Shown: positions 46,301-57,924 of the stretch, in pieces | How positions within the stretch are numbered: position 1 is the stretch's first letter | How the letters are laid out: every line of letters starts with the position of its first letter | Assembly (NCBI GenBank): GCA_032716605.1 | Contig: CM064538.1 | Span: forward strand, 19,473,738-19,537,737 | From: Paralithodes platypus | Taxonomy: Eukaryota; Arthropoda; Malacostraca; Decapoda; Lithodidae | Reading direction: 5' to 3' | Length of the DNA: 64,000 bases | The notes under the pieces: generated by a model | Told to the model about the DNA's origin: nothing | Seen by the model: the letters and a program-made list of their open reading frames with translations, nothing else | Database searches by the model: none | Position numbers and translations under genes: made by a program

Positions 46301-46490
46301 TCTCTCTCTCTCCTCCTCCTCCTCCTCTCTCGCTCAAGCACTTTCTCAGATCACAGGCACTCGAGGTACAAGCCATTCGTCAGCAAGGGTTTACTGAAGG
46401 GACAGGGGGACGCCAGAGAGAGAGAGAGATAAGGGGTGTTTAGGGTTTCTTTTGGTCTTGCTTGCAGATTCGTCCCTTTTTCAATTTTGG

Positions 46491-46707
46491 TTAAGCCGGT
46501 ATCATACGAGAGGTTTTATAGTCAACATTCGATGATCAACATTTTTCTGGCAACATTTCTGGAATATTTTGCAACGGTATCGGAAATTAGACTGATGATA
46601 GATGAATTTAGGCAACCGAAATGTTATATATATTGACCTCATAAGCTGCCAGACCAGTGTTGAGGATAAATGTTGAGGGAAAAAGGGCTCGTGTGATACC
46701 GGCTTTA
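46491..46707. mobile_element. MITE family F, uninterrupted copy
   Basis: It begins TTAAGCCGGTATCATACGAG and ends CTCGTGTGATACCGGCTTTA, a terminal inverted repeat of about 20 bp with TTAA-like flanks. It serves as the empty-site reference for the nested pair at 2273-2863. Confidence 0.87.
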
Positions 46708-46777
46708 GAGTGTGTCTGTTTGTCCTTCTGTCTATCTAACTATTTATCTCTACTTCGGAGAGAAAAGTGTTCTTTGG

Positions 46778-47048
46778 TTAAGCCGGAGTCACACGAGCCC
46801 TTTTTCGAGCAATATATACGGGCAATTATGGTCTGGAAGCTTCAAAAATTACACTTTATCAGAATTCAGCCGGCTAGCATACTTTACCTTCAGTCTAGTT
46901 ACCGATACCAGTGCGAAACAGTCCCGAAATAATACGAGAACAAACTTGCTCATGGAAAATTGTCGGCAAAAGCGCTCGTGTGACAGCGGCTTTACCGTAT
47001 CTTCAGCAGGAATGTTCTATTCCTGCTGAAGATACGGTAAAGCCGCTG
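46778..47048. mobile_element. MITE family F variant with perfect terminal hairpin
   Basis: The left end TTAAGCCGGAGTCACACGAG pairs with CTCGTGTGACAGCGGCTTTA at 46974-46994. The right end continues into a perfect 65-bp palindrome (46984-47048), with 30-bp arms starting CAGCGGCTTTACCGTATCTT around the loop GTTCT. Confidence 0.78.
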
Positions 47049-47214
47049 TAGATAGATAGATGTTCTCAACGATATAGTAATACGAAGAAGGCCACAGAAG
47101 ATGACATAATTTTTCGGTATCAGTGTGATGTCGAAACGTTTGGCAATATAGAATGGAACTATTCGTCGCATCTATTGTTCTTCTATTCCTGCTATTTATC
47201 TCTATATTTGTCTT

Positions 47215-49120
47215 TTAAGAGAGAGTTAAAAAGGAGTTACAAGGAATAGTTGGTATCTCAGAGACCTTGTGGTCGAATCCGGGGAGATACTCGAAGTGGA
47301 AGGAGATAGACTGTTTAGTGCACTACATTCATTACAAAGTGTGCAAAATACAATCTACTCTCTTTTTTAAATGCTCTACTGAAGAACTGTTTGCAACTTC
47401 TGGGGGAAGTTTGTTCCAAATAGAACTGATCTTATATGTGAAATAGTTTCCACAAATAATAGTAGTGAACTTTTTCAATTCAAATTTTCAGCCATGGTTT
47501 CGCGTTGTATTCATATTGAGGCTAAACGTTTGGCTATAATCCACATTGTCAAACCCATTAGGTATCTTACAAATTTCAATGAGCTGACCTCGTAGTCTGC
47601 GTGTCTCCAACAGAAAGAGATCAAGAGCTCTCAACCGGTCCTCATATCTCAGTCTTCTAATCGATGGAATAATCTTTGTGGCCATACCTTGTACTCTTTC
47701 CAGTCGCTCTATGTCTTTCCTGAGTGCTGGAGACCAGAACTAAACAGCATACTCCAGGAGAGGCCATTTCAGAGCATTGTAAAGTGTGAAGACTATTTCC
47801 TTATTTCTATACTATAGCCCAATAAATTCTGAGCTTTCTTCTCTACTTCAATGCACTCCATGGAAAACTTCAGGTCACTGCTGATCAGAACATCCAAATC
47901 CTTTTCCAAGTCAGTCACTTCCAGAGGCATTCCCAATAGCAATTAGCCTGACTTGGGGTTTGCTTGGCCGAAATGCATCGCCTTGCACTTTTCCAAGTTT
48001 AAATGCATCTGCCATGTCTCCGACCATTCGCCCAGTCTGTTGAGGTCCATCCTGAGCTGTTCAACACCTTTGGGGTCCTTCACATTCATTCCAAGCTTTA
48101 TGTCATCTGCAAACTTGGAGATCACACTCAACAGACCAATATCGATGTCATTGAACAGGCCAATATCTATGTCATTGACATATATGATAAGCAGAAGTGG
48201 GACAAGGACAGATCCCTATGGAACTCCAGAAGTGACTGGAGTCCAGTCAGAAGAAACACCATTGGTTATTATTCGTTGTTGCCTACCTGTTAGCCAACTT
48301 TCTATCCAATTTGTGACCTCTGTATTGATACCTAGTGCACTCACTTTTGACATTAGCCTGCAATGAGGCACTTTCTCAAAAAGCTCTTTGAAAATCTAAG
48401 TAAAGGATGTCTATGGCTATACTTTTGTCATACTCACTCAGCATTTCATGGACAAATTCCAGCAAATTGGTAAAACATGATCGGTGTCGCCTGAATCCAT
48501 GTTGGGAATCTGTAATATTATTAAATTGTGGATTTCTAGGTAGTAAACTATCTTGTCTACTAGTATCCCTTCTAAGAGTTTTACTATGATAGAAGTCAAG
48601 CTAATTGGCCGATAATTCTTGGGACACTATTGATCCCCTTTCTTAAAGATTGGGGTCACATTGGCCAATTTCCAGTCTTCAGGGACCTCTCCATTATCTA
48701 GTGATTTATTGAAGATTTCTGCCAAGAAAGGTGCAATTTAATCTCTCACTTTCCGTACAACTCGGGGAAGAAAGCTATCTGGGCCAGATGACTTGAACCT
48801 ATTCAACTTATCTATTCTTTTAGCAACCTCCTCTGGGGTACATCTAATTCTACTAAGAACTTCGCCCTCATGCACTAATCCTAGAATTGGCATGTTACTG
48901 GTATTTTCCTTGTGAATATTGAGGCAAAATATTTGTATAGGGATTTAGCTATATCAGTGTCAGAGGTTTGTAGTTGGCCTGTTGGCCCAATGCTGCTTTT
49001 GAATGGCTTCTTGCTGTTCACATAGCTGAAGAACTCTTTGGGACTCTCTTTGCAGAGGGCTGAAACCCTGATTTCTCCATTCCACTTTAGTTCCTTTATA
49101 AGAGATTTCACTCACTCACT
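47215..49120 (-). mobile_element. LINE family 2, decayed reverse transcriptase
   Basis: The minus strand encodes, in pieces, ESPKEFFSYVNSKKPFKSSI, KLANVTPIFKKGD, NYRPISLTSIIVKLLEGILV, WIESWLTGRQQRI, the catalytic ISKFADDIKLGMNV, WQMHLNLEKCKAMHFG and the C-terminal RRLRYEDRLRALDLFLLETR. Multiple stops and frameshifts make it non-functional. A 24-bp tandem duplication at about 48124-48175 repeats the residues NDIDIGL. Confidence 0.88.
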
Positions 49121-49129
49121 CACTCACTC

Positions 49130-49194
<65 letters not shown>

Positions 49195-49272
49195 ATGTGA
49201 CTTAGCTACTTGAAGTCAGACTTAAATCCCTATTATGTTTGCTTGCTTTAAATTACGTATGGTGTATGCATG

Positions 49273-49306
<34 letters not shown>

Positions 49307-49609
49307 TGTATGTATGTATTTATATATGTATGTATGTATGTATGGTACATGTATGTATGTATGTATATATGCATGTATGTATGTATGTATGCTGTATGTA
49401 TGTATGTGTGTATATATGCATGTATGTATGCATGCTGTTATATATGCTACATGTATGTATGCATGCTGTATGTATGCTTGCTTTCAGTTATGTTCCTGCC
49501 TTGTCTGAAGCACTTCTATTAATTAACCCAGCAACCCAACTTCTGGCCAAGACAAAGCCACCCACTTAAGCCACAAACAGATTTTTTGTTAGATTGATTT
49601 AATAAGCGC

Positions 49610-49662
<53 letters not shown>

Positions 49663-49698
49663 TCTCTCTCTAACCGTCTCTCTCTCCTTCTAACTCGT

Positions 49699-49737
<39 letters not shown>

Positions 49738-49740
49738 AAG
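49121..49740. repeat. (CT)n, (TATG)n and (CA)n microsatellites
   Basis: (CT)n spans 49133-49190, (ATGT)n with CATG/GCTG variants 49263-49470, (CA)n 49614-49658 and (CT)n 49660-49735. M/Y/V/C-rich frames over the ATGT tract are artefacts. Confidence 0.95.
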
Positions 49741-50460
49741 ATGTAATCCTCACACTTTATAATTCCCTAGTCCGTCCTCTTCTGGAATATTGCGTTCAAT
49801 CCTGGTGCCCTTATTACCAAAAACATATCGATAAACTTGAACAAGTTCAACTTAGAATTACCAAAATTAAATCTAATCTAAGAAACAAACCATACGAGGA
49901 GCGTCTTAGATAATTAAGTGTATTTCCTTTAACCCAGCGCATATTAAGAGGTGACCTAATTCAAGTCTTGAAAATCATCAAAGGCATCGACAATATGAAC
50001 TGTAATAAGTATTTTACGATCGACCAGTCAAACTACACTCGGGAATGGTTGCAAAATTATTGGTAAATCTGTTAACTCTCACGAGTCTAAGAATTTCTTC
50101 TTCAATCGAGTTGTGTACTTGTGGAATGGGTTTCCTCGAGATGTTATAGACTGCAGCACCGTTGATTCCTTTAAGCATCACATAGACAAACACCTCGTCT
50201 TAAACCCTCGACTGATAGCATTTGAAAATAATTGACCTTTTTCTCAGATACATCGTGTTATTAACCCAAACTGTTTCCTACAAACATCTCCTAACCCTGT
50301 CAAGGACATTGGTCTTAAGGCAGTGCTTCCCTTTCCAGTTGTCCCTTACCCACTCTGAACCACTGTTGGACACTTTGAACAACAGTGATTTAGAGGGCAA
50401 ACAACCTCGAGGGGTTGCTAGACCTATTGTTGCTTGACTTCCTTTGTACTTCTTTGTACT
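49741..50460 (+). mobile_element. LINE family 1, 3' half (divergent copy)
   Basis: It covers TLYNSLVRPLLEYCVQSWCP to the C-terminus and the 3' UTR, ending CTTTGTACTTCTTTGTACTC then (CT)n. It is more diverged than the copies at 43977 and 52500 and has several stops. Confidence 0.85.
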
Positions 50461-50720
50461 CTCTCCCTCTCTCTATCTCTCTCTCTCCCCTCCCCACCAC
50501 CAAGCAGCTCACTCCCAGGCTCCCTAGATATCAACTTGTTTAGATCCCTGCAAGCACCACTATCTCCCAACCCAACTTATAAACGGTCTTAACTCGCTCA
50601 CAAGCAACTCCCCCCCCCCCCTTCCCCAAAGCAAGCAGTTCACCTCCACGGCACGGCACGGGAGGGGAGGGTGGGGGCGAATATATTAATACACAGTCTT
50701 TAAGAAACATAGACACTTAA
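50461..50720. other. Spacer with C-rich runs
   Basis: A GGCACGGCACGGGAGGGGAG segment at 50650 is repeated at 51170. No gene is seen. Confidence 0.55.
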
Positions 50721-51096
50721 AGGGGATGTGGTTCGTTTTTTTGGTTTCCCTCTTCTTCATGTTTAGCCCCATTAGTTTTCCGATTGTTTAAAGACCGGTC
50801 TGTACCTTAAGTTTGGCGAAATTTTTTTCCCAAGACCTTTCCGAACCCATATTGTCAATATTAAGACTTTTCGTGTCATTTACGTGTTGATTTTTTCCTG
50901 GCGAGCGATAGCGTGCCTGTAATTAAAGAGGAACCGGCCTTTGGCCTGGACATTTCTCTGTCGAAAAATGTAAACCATTTATCTTGAAGGAGGGTCTGGG
51001 ATGGGTATATTTTTAACCTTGATGGAGGTCTACGGAGGAAACTAAAAAGTTAATATATAGATACATAGATGACCAAATTAATACGCCCATCCCCCC
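50721..51096. mobile_element. MITE family B
   Basis: It is flanked by TTAA at 50717-50720 and 51097-51100. Blocks GTGTCATTTACGTGTTGATT, GGCGAGCGATAGCGTGCCTG and TGTCGAAAAATGTAAACCAT identify the family, in the same orientation as 16803-17149. Confidence 0.83.
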
Positions 51097-51200
51097 TTAA
51101 CTCTCTCCCAAGCAACTTACCTCCCCCCCCCCCCCCCCCGCCCCCCAAGCAAGCAGTTCACCTCCACTGCACGGCACGGGAGGGGAGGTGGGGGGGGGGG

Positions 51201-51386
51201 GTCCTTTGAACTTTATTCTGGCTACTATTGGTCGATTGTATTCAGTTGCAAAAGGGCCCCCAGCAATTACCAGACTTCGAACTATCTCACTTTACCCTTT
51301 TTACCACACAGATCCTTCATAAGCTGCTCAAAATCATTTAAATATAACTACAATAAAATTAATAAGGCGTCGCCGGTACAGAAGGG
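51201..51386. mobile_element. MITE family C
   Basis: Left arm sequence CTTTATTCTGGCTACTATTG mirrors right arm AAATATAACTACAATAAAAT. The right end is GGCGTCGCCGGTACAGAAGGG before TTTA. The left terminus is lost in a G-run. CAGCAATTACCAGACTTCGA is shared with the 61183 copy. Confidence 0.78.
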
Positions 51387-51600
51387 TTTAATAAACGTAG
51401 ACACATAAGGGGATGATTTTGATGTATATAGTCATGTATTAATTTATTTATATAGATTTAATTGTTGTCTTAGATTCTTCCTTAGACCTCCATCAAGCTT
51501 TACAAAATAACCCAAGTTAATTTTCCGGAATTATGTTTATCCCTCAACAAAATCCGAGTTTCATTAAAGTCCAGTGAGTAGCATAATAATAATTAACATC

Positions 51601-51695
<95 letters not shown>

Positions 51696-51734
51696 CCCTC
51701 TATGCTCTCTCAACTCCACTCTCCTCCGCAGCGC
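51387..51734. repeat. Spacer with a MITE B piece and (CT)n
   Basis: TCTTCCTTAGACCTCCATCA AGCTT at 51478 is a family B fragment. (CT)n with rare GCTC and AGATC breaks spans 51600-51695. No gene is seen. Confidence 0.75.
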
Positions 51735-51990
51735 TAGTATTGTGGGACACTTTTTCACATATAAGTATCTGTGCTACCTGGAAATAAATCTTCCCATCCC
51801 AAAGTTTGTAAATAGTTGCTTCAGTAATAGAGCAGTTTCAAGAAGAGCGAATAATAAATAGTATTTTGCACACATCAGTAATGAAGGTTGTAGTTGCACT
51901 AAACTAGTCTCTCTTCCTTTCCACTTCTCCAGTTATCTCCTAGGATATGGGACCGCAAGGTCTCTGAGAACTAGAAGCTATAATTGTGTA
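51735..51990 (+). mobile_element. LINE family 2, 3' fragment
   Basis: CACATATAAGTATCTGTGCT, GAGCAGTTTCAAGAAGAGCG, TTGCACTAAACTAGTCTCTC and CGCAAGGTCTCTGAGAACTA match the family 2 3' end with many single-base insertions. Confidence 0.72.
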
Positions 51991-52019
51991 CCTCCGTGTA
52001 AAGCACACTCACGCGCAAC

Positions 52020-52330
52020 TCGTCAACCCACTCTCTCTCTCTCTCTGTACACAACTTACACCATAAACCACCACCCCTTCCACTCCCCCACCAATATATC
52101 CATTCTGGCATCTCACTCAACTCACAGGCACTCTCTCTCTCTCTCTCTCTCCTTCTTTCCTTCCTTCCTTCCTGCCTTCCGTTCTTCCTCTCTGACTGCG
52201 TGCCTACTCTCTCTCTCTCTCTCTGTACACAACTTACACCATAAACCACCACCCCATCAACTCCCCCCACCAATATATCCACTCTGTCTGCATCTTCACA
52301 CTCAACAACCTTCAAACCTCACCGTGGCAA
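52020..52330. repeat. Direct duplication with (CT)n
   Basis: The block CTGTACACAACTTACACCAT AAACCACCACCCC and CACCAATATATCCA.TCTG occurs at 52046 and again at 52225. A CT/CTTCC-rich segment separates the two. Confidence 0.85.
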
Positions 52331-52499
52331 CTCTCTCTCTCTATCTCGTCTTCTCTATCTCTGCTCTTTCTGCTCGTCTTGTTTTAAAAAACCATCGCCA
52401 TCGTTTCAAACCATCGCCGATGGGTTCAGCATTGAATAATTCAGAGGTTCTAAGCAATATCACCAGTTAGAGAGAGAGAACGTATTGAATTGTGTTTTG

Positions 52500-54270
52500 T
52501 AGATAAACTCCAAGGTTAAATAAAACGCCTCTGGACCCTGATACAATCTCGCCTAGAATGTTCTAAAGGAAAGCTTAGGATGAGCTCTCCAAAACCACAC
52601 TGAACATTGCCTTATTCAATGACATGCCTGTGCAGTCGGGGTACTAGGCCTTATCATGTGGAAGCTAGCCAACGTTAACACCGATATTAAAAAAACGGCA
52701 GCAAATACCTAACCCAAGTAACTATCGTTTTGATTAGCTTAAACCTCAATTGTATGTAAAATGCTAGAAGAACCAGAAACGGTCGAATAAGAGACAGACT
52801 CGTAAATGCACTTAGAGGCAAAATAAACTTACTTAAAGAAAACTCCAACAACGGCATTAGTAAAAACAAAACCGTTCCTGTTTAACAAACCTCTTAGAAT
52901 TCTTCCACGATATCCTCAACCTCTACGATGAGAGTAAAGCTGTAGATATTATATACCTTGATTTTCAAAAGGCCTTTGACCTGTTTCCCCACAAACGTTT
53001 ATTGCTAAAACTAAAAGCGCATGGAATACAAGACGGTGTGTTGAAATGGATAGAAAATTGGCTCAGCGACAGAAAGCAAAGAGTAGTCATAAACGGTAAG
53101 GCATCTAAATGGACCAATGTAAGTTGCGGGGTACCCCAGGGATCGGTACTAGGACCAATTCTCTTTCTAATTTACATCAACGACATAGATGAGGGTCTCA
53201 CCTGTACAATCTCAAAATTTGCTGACGATACAAAAATTGCAAATAGCTACTCTCAAAAGAACAATTTGACGATATGCAACACAATCTAGATAAATTGTCA
53301 TGTTGGGCCCAAATTTGGCAAATGAGTTTCAATGCGGATAAATGTAAAGTACTACATATCGGATACCTAAATGAGAAAGCAAACTATTCGATGAATGGCA
53401 CTCAGCTTAAGAATGTAAACAGAGAAACCGATCTGGGAGTAACAATATCGAGTAACCTAAAATCGAGTCAACAATGTTCAGAAGTTGTTAAGAAGGCAAA
53501 CAATATAATTGGCTTTTTAGGCAGGTCATTTGAGCATAAATCCAAAGAAGTTATCCTAACCCTTTACAATTCCTTAGTCCGCCCTCTTCTGGAATACTGC
53601 GTTCAATCCTGGTGCCCTTATTACCAAAAAGATATAAACAAGCTAGAACGAGTTCAACGTAGAGTTACCAAAATGATACCTAGCCTAAAGAACAAACCAT
53701 ATGAAGAGCGTCTTAGAGAATTAAATCTATTTCCTTTAACCCAGTGCAGATTAAGAGGTGACTTAATTCAAGTGTTCAAAATCATCAAAGGCATCGATAA
53801 TATGAACTGTAGTAAGTACTTCACTATCGACCAATCTAATTACACGCGGGGAAACGGTTGCAAAATTATTGGTAAATCTTTTAACTCACACGAATCTAAG
53901 AATTTCTTCTTCAATCGAGTTGTCAACTTGTGGAATGGGCTTCCCCGAGACGTTATAGACTGCAGCACCTTTGATTCATTTAAACTCCGCTAGGCAAATA
54001 TCTCGCATCAAACCCGCGACTGACTGCGTTTGTAAATGAATAACTTTATTTTATCCCCCCCTCAGTTACTAACCCATCTGTCCCCTACTAACTTCCTAAT
54101 CCTGCCACGGACATTAGTTCCAGGGCAGTAGTTCCCTTTCCAATGTTCCCTTACCCACTCTAAACCACTGTTTGGACACTTGATCCTCAGTGTTTTGGAG
54201 GACAAGCAGCCTAGAAGGGTCACTACACCTGTTGTTGCTTGATTTCCTTGGTACTCCTTTGTACTCTCTC
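52500..54270 (+). mobile_element. LINE family 1 copy
   Basis: It encodes [40 protein letters not shown] and the catalytic [11 protein letters not shown] one-base deletion after this shifts frame near 53249, and a second frame carries [19 protein letters not shown] onward for about 239 codons through EYCVQSWCPYYQKD to STFDSFKLR. The first 350 bp contain extra bases relative to 62390-64000 (for example CTAGAAGAACCAGAAACGG). The 3' UTR ends CTTGGTACTCCTTTGTACTC then CTCTCTG. It is non-functional. Confidence 0.9.
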
Positions 54271-54284
54271 TGAGAAACACGTAT

Positions 54285-54620
54285 TATTATGAAAGATTTA
54301 AGAAAGTAAATATGTTCTCGCTAAAGAAAAGGTTACAAGGCCAACTTGTGGAGTATTTTTAAGATACTTACAGAATTTGACAGAGTAGATATCAATGCAA
54401 TGTTCACGATTAATAACAATGCTGCAACCCAAGGTAATGGAATTAAATTAATTAGAACAAAAGTATCCTTAGATGTGTCACAAAATGTCTTCACATACAG
54501 TGTGGTTAAAGAGTGGAATGGCTTACCAAGGGAGGTGGTCGATAGTAGTTTAATTGATACGTTTATGAAGAAACTGGACGATCATCTGATGGAGATTGGA
54601 TTAATATGAATGAATATATT
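54285..54620 (+). mobile_element. LINE family 7, C-terminal fragment
   Basis: An 87-codon frame includes NVFTYSVVKEWNGLPREVVD and DTFMKKLDDHLMEIGLI then stop, the C-terminal tail of a CR1-like reverse transcriptase. Upstream FSLKKRLQGQLVEYFKIL is in another frame. Confidence 0.8.
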
Positions 54621-54623
54621 TAA

Positions 54624-54852
54624 AACCAGTAGGTATGTAAGTGTAAGCTCCCTTTCAGACTATTGTTGTTCTATCCCATAAACCAGTAGGTATGTAAGTG
54701 TAAGCTCCCTTTCAGACTATTGTTGTTCTATCCCATAAACCAGTAGGTATGTAAGTGTAAGCTCCCTTTCAGACTATTGTTGTTCTATCCCATAAACCAG
54801 TAGGTATGTAAGTGTAAGCTCCCTTTCAGACTATTGTTCTATCCCATAAAAA
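54624..54852. repeat. 57-bp tandem repeat, four copies
   Basis: The unit AACCAGTAGGTATGTAAGTG TAAGCTCCCTTTCAGACTAT TGTTGTTCTATCCCATA is repeated four times with near identity. The last copy lacks TTG. It begins at the 3' UTR of the LINE 7 fragment. Confidence 0.93.
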
Positions 54853-55270
54853 CACTATCCTTGTGGGCAATGCCTGACCAATAAGGTTACAATTCATGCC
54901 TATCTTCCGGCACGGCTTTTTAGGGGGTGGGGGGGGGGAATGAGCTTTTGTCTTTCCTGTCCTATTCTTCCACTATAAATTGTCCCTGTCTCTAGTAGTA
55001 TTAAGGCCGGGCTACCTACTAGAGAACGCAAGGCCTGTGTGGTCTGAGTATCTGTGTAACTCTCTCTCTCTCTCTCTCCCCCTTGTCTCTCACTGCCTCC
55101 CCCTCTCACTTGCGATATAGCTGATGTTTTCCAATAAGCCCCCCCACCTCCACGATTTACAACCACCCACCCCCTCCCCCCCGCTTGTCTTGCGTGCCCC
55201 CCCCCTCCCCCCCCCCCTCTCTCTCTCTCAGTCAGGGCCGGTGCTTGGGGTGCTTTAGGGAGTATCTTAA
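54853..55270 (-). repeat. Repeat H (reverse), (CT)n and C-tracts
   Basis: CTAGTAGTATTAAGGCCGGG and CTGTGTGGTCTGAGTATCTG at 54995-55050 are repeat H in reverse. They are followed by (CT)n and long C-runs at 55180-55225. Confidence 0.7.
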
Positions 55271-55560
55271 AGGGGGACGGGGGTTATTTGTTTGTTTACT
55301 TATTTGGGTATATATTTATTATTCCATATGTACTGTATATAATTATATAGAATAATAAATATATAAGCTTGATGGAGGTCTAGCGAGGAAACTCAAACAT
55401 ATTCGTAGCGCAATGGTTAAATGCACTGAATATCGGTGTGAGCATCCTAGGCTCGAATCCCTGGACTGCCACGTGTATTTGTTGATTTCATTAATTGAGT
55501 TTAGGAGTCAAGTCGGTTGGTGGAGGTAACATGATAATATAGAAAACAAGCAATACCCCC
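55271..55560. mobile_element. MITE family B containing a SINE
   Basis: It is flanked by TTAA at 55267-55270 and 55561-55564 with ends AGGGGGACGGGGG and ATACCCCC. AAGCTTGATGGAGGTCTAGC is the family B block. The centre-right is replaced by a tRNA-headed SINE. Confidence 0.75.
55400..55550 (+). mobile_element. tRNA-derived SINE (family S2-like) inside a MITE
   Basis: TAGCGCAATGGTTAAATGC resembles an A box and GGCTCGAATCCCTGG a B box, with tail GTTGATTTCATTAATTGAG. Confidence 0.75.
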
Positions 55561-55987
55561 TTAAAACAATGTAAAGAAACGAGGATACGAGCAAGTCTCA
55601 TTTTCTCTCTTTCCCTCGCTTGTATCCATTGGGCCCCATTCAGCCTACTGTTTTAAGACGTTAATCCCCATCCAGGTGTCGATTTCTTCCTGGCGAGCGA
55701 TAGCGAGCCAGCATTGTGTGGAGAAATCCGGCTCCGCCCGAGACATTTTTCTATCGAAAAATGTACAAATTTAGTTTGCTGTCAAAACAAATATATATAC
55801 TGTATATGCTGGCTCGCTTCCGCTCGCCAGGAAAATATTGACACCTAAATAGGGATAAACTTCTTAAAACAGTAGGCTGAATGGGGCCGAATGGATACAA
55901 GCCAAAGAGAGAGGGAGAGAAAGATAAAAAAAGCCAGGTGGGCTCCCTTAAACGCAACGTGAGGAAACGAGGATACGAGCAAGTTAC
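55561..55987. mobile_element. MITE family B' bracketed by a 34-bp direct repeat
   Basis: The palindromic element (GCTTGTATCCATTGGGCCCC against GGGGCCGAATGGATACAAGC) spans about 55610-55949. AAACGAGGATACGAGCAAGT occurs exactly on both sides (near 55577 and 55969), each preceded by TTAA and a related 13-14-bp lead. Confidence 0.8.
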
Positions 55988-57105
55988 AAGGAAGGAAGGA
56001 GGAAGGAAGCGAGTTAAAACACCATTAGAAAGCCAGGGAGGAAGGAAGGATGAGGAAAACGAAGGAAGGAAGGAGAAGTGAAGGAATGAAAGAAGAGGGA
56101 AGCGAAGGAAGAAGGAAGGAAGGAAGGGGGGAGTGAAGGAAAGAAAGAAGCGAGAAACGAAGGAAGGAAGGAAGGGGGGGATTGAAGGAAAGAAAGAAGA
56201 ATGAGGCGAAGGAAGGGGGTTGGAGTGAAAGAAAGAAGAGGGAAGCGAAGGAAGCGAAGGAAGGAAGGAAGGAAGGAAGAAGAAGGAAAGCAAGAAGCTA
56301 AGGAAGGAAGGAGAGGGAAGCGTAGGAAGGAAGGAAGGAGGGAGAGGGAAGCGAAGGAAGGAATAAGTGGGGGGCAGTGAAGGAAAAAAAGAAGAGGGAA
56401 GCGAAGGAAGTAAGAAAAGAAGGAAGGAAGTAAGAAGTGAAGGAAAGAACGAAGAGGGAAGCGAAGGAATGAAGGAAGTGTGTATGTGTAGGGGGGGGGG
56501 GGGCTGAAGGAAAGAAAAAATAGGGAAGCGAAGGAAGGGAGGAGAAAGCTAAATTAAAGCAACGAGAGAGAGCCATTCGGGAAGGAAGGAAGGAAGGTAG
56601 GGAGGGAGGGAGGATGGAAGGAAGGAAGGAGGATAGCAAGGGCTCGAAGGCACCTGGCAGGAAGAGAGACAGAAGAGGCAATATATGGAAGAAGGAAGGA
56701 GTAAGGAAGGGAGGAAGAAGGAAAAGGAGAGGGAAAAGGAAAGGAAGGAAGGACGAGGAAGAAGAGAAGGAAGGAGGAAGTAAGGCACGAATGAATGAAG
56801 GAAGAAGAGATGGAAGGAATGAAGGAAGGAAGGAGGATATATAATGATGGAGGATAGGAAGAAAGGAAGGAAGGTAGGAGAAGGATGGAATGAATGAATT
56901 AATGAATGAAGGAAGTAATGAATTAAGAAAGGAAGGAAGGTAGGAGAAGGATGGAATGAATGAATTAATGAATGAAGGAATGAATTAATGAAAGAATTAA
57001 GGAAATAAGGAAAGGAAGGAAGGAAGGAAGGAAGGAAGGAAGGAAGGAAGGAAGGAAGGAAGGAAGGAGGGAGGAAGGAAGGAATGAAGGGGTTGCAGGA
57101 TTGGA
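55988..57105. repeat. (GGAA)n tract, about 1.1 kb
   Basis: AAGG/GGAA repeats with higher-order units such as GGAAGCGAAGGAAGGAAGG. The block GGATGGAATGAATGAATTAA is duplicated at 56882 and 56948. The minus-strand frames rich in F, L, P and S are artefacts. Confidence 0.95.
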
Positions 57106-57162
57106 GACAGCTAGCAGGAAGAGAGGCAGGAAAGGCAATAGAGGAAGGAGGAAGCAAGATGA

Positions 57163-57197
<35 letters not shown>

Positions 57198-57360
57198 GCA
57201 AGATAACACACACACACACCTACCTACACACACACACATACGCAAAGACACACACACACACACACACACATCTACCTAATCACACACACGCACACGCAAG
57301 CGCACACACACACACACACACAACAAGCACAGAAGCAAGATAACACACACACATGTAACC
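57106..57360. repeat. (CA)n-rich tract
   Basis: CA repeats with ACCTAC and GCAAGATAACAC interruptions repeat at 57200, 57270 and 57335. Confidence 0.92.
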
Positions 57361-57639
57361 TTGAGTGGAGGTCTGAAATTGAAGACGACTGAATAGCAGC
57401 CAGAACACACTGTCAAAACGCGTCATAATCCTCAAGGGGCTAATACTGTATCCATGACAACTATCTTCGTGACTGACCTTCTTAGTAATAAAACGTTTAC
57501 ATTTGTTTATATATCAAAGATAAATGTTTTGTTTTTGTATATAACAATTACATGTCCAATATCATCAGTTAGCAATACACCCATTCTAAACACTTCATCA
57601 GCTGAAATTCACACATCTATAATATTACAAACCCAAGAT
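57361..57639. other. MITE C-like fragment and unique intron
   Basis: AGCCAGAACACACTGTCAAA ACGCGTCATAATCCTCAAGG at 57396-57437 resembles AGCCAAAATAAACTGCCAAA at 59774. The rest is AT-rich with no gene seen. Confidence 0.55.
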
Positions 57640-57870
57640 TGAATAATTATATTTTCCCAGTTTTTCTTCTACTCAACAGACTTTGGAACTTTCTCCTTCA
57701 ATCTGTCTTTCCCTGATCCTATGACTTAAACTGCGTCAAACTCCGTGTGTCCAGACATTTCGGCTTTAACGTATCTTTATTATAGCTCTCTGTCACTCTT
57801 TCAACTCTGGGTGAGACATTTGTTACATGCAGCCTTGTTTTTGTCTCCTTCATTCACATAAAAACTAAAA
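57640..57870 (+). mobile_element. LINE family 4, 3' fragment
   Basis: CCCAGTTTTTCTTCTACTCA, CTTTGGAACTTTCTCCTTCA, GACTTAAACTGCGTCAAACT and TTTGTCTCCTTCATTCACAT match the 20868-21330 copy. Confidence 0.78.
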
Positions 57871-57924
57871 TATGTTCCATCCCCTATGCACCAAAAAATA
57901 CATATCCGACACCTCCAAACACAT

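Noticed and set aside
46984..47048. MicroRNA hairpin
   Set aside because: The perfect palindrome has a 5-base loop and lacks the bulges of a pre-miRNA. It belongs to a MITE terminus.
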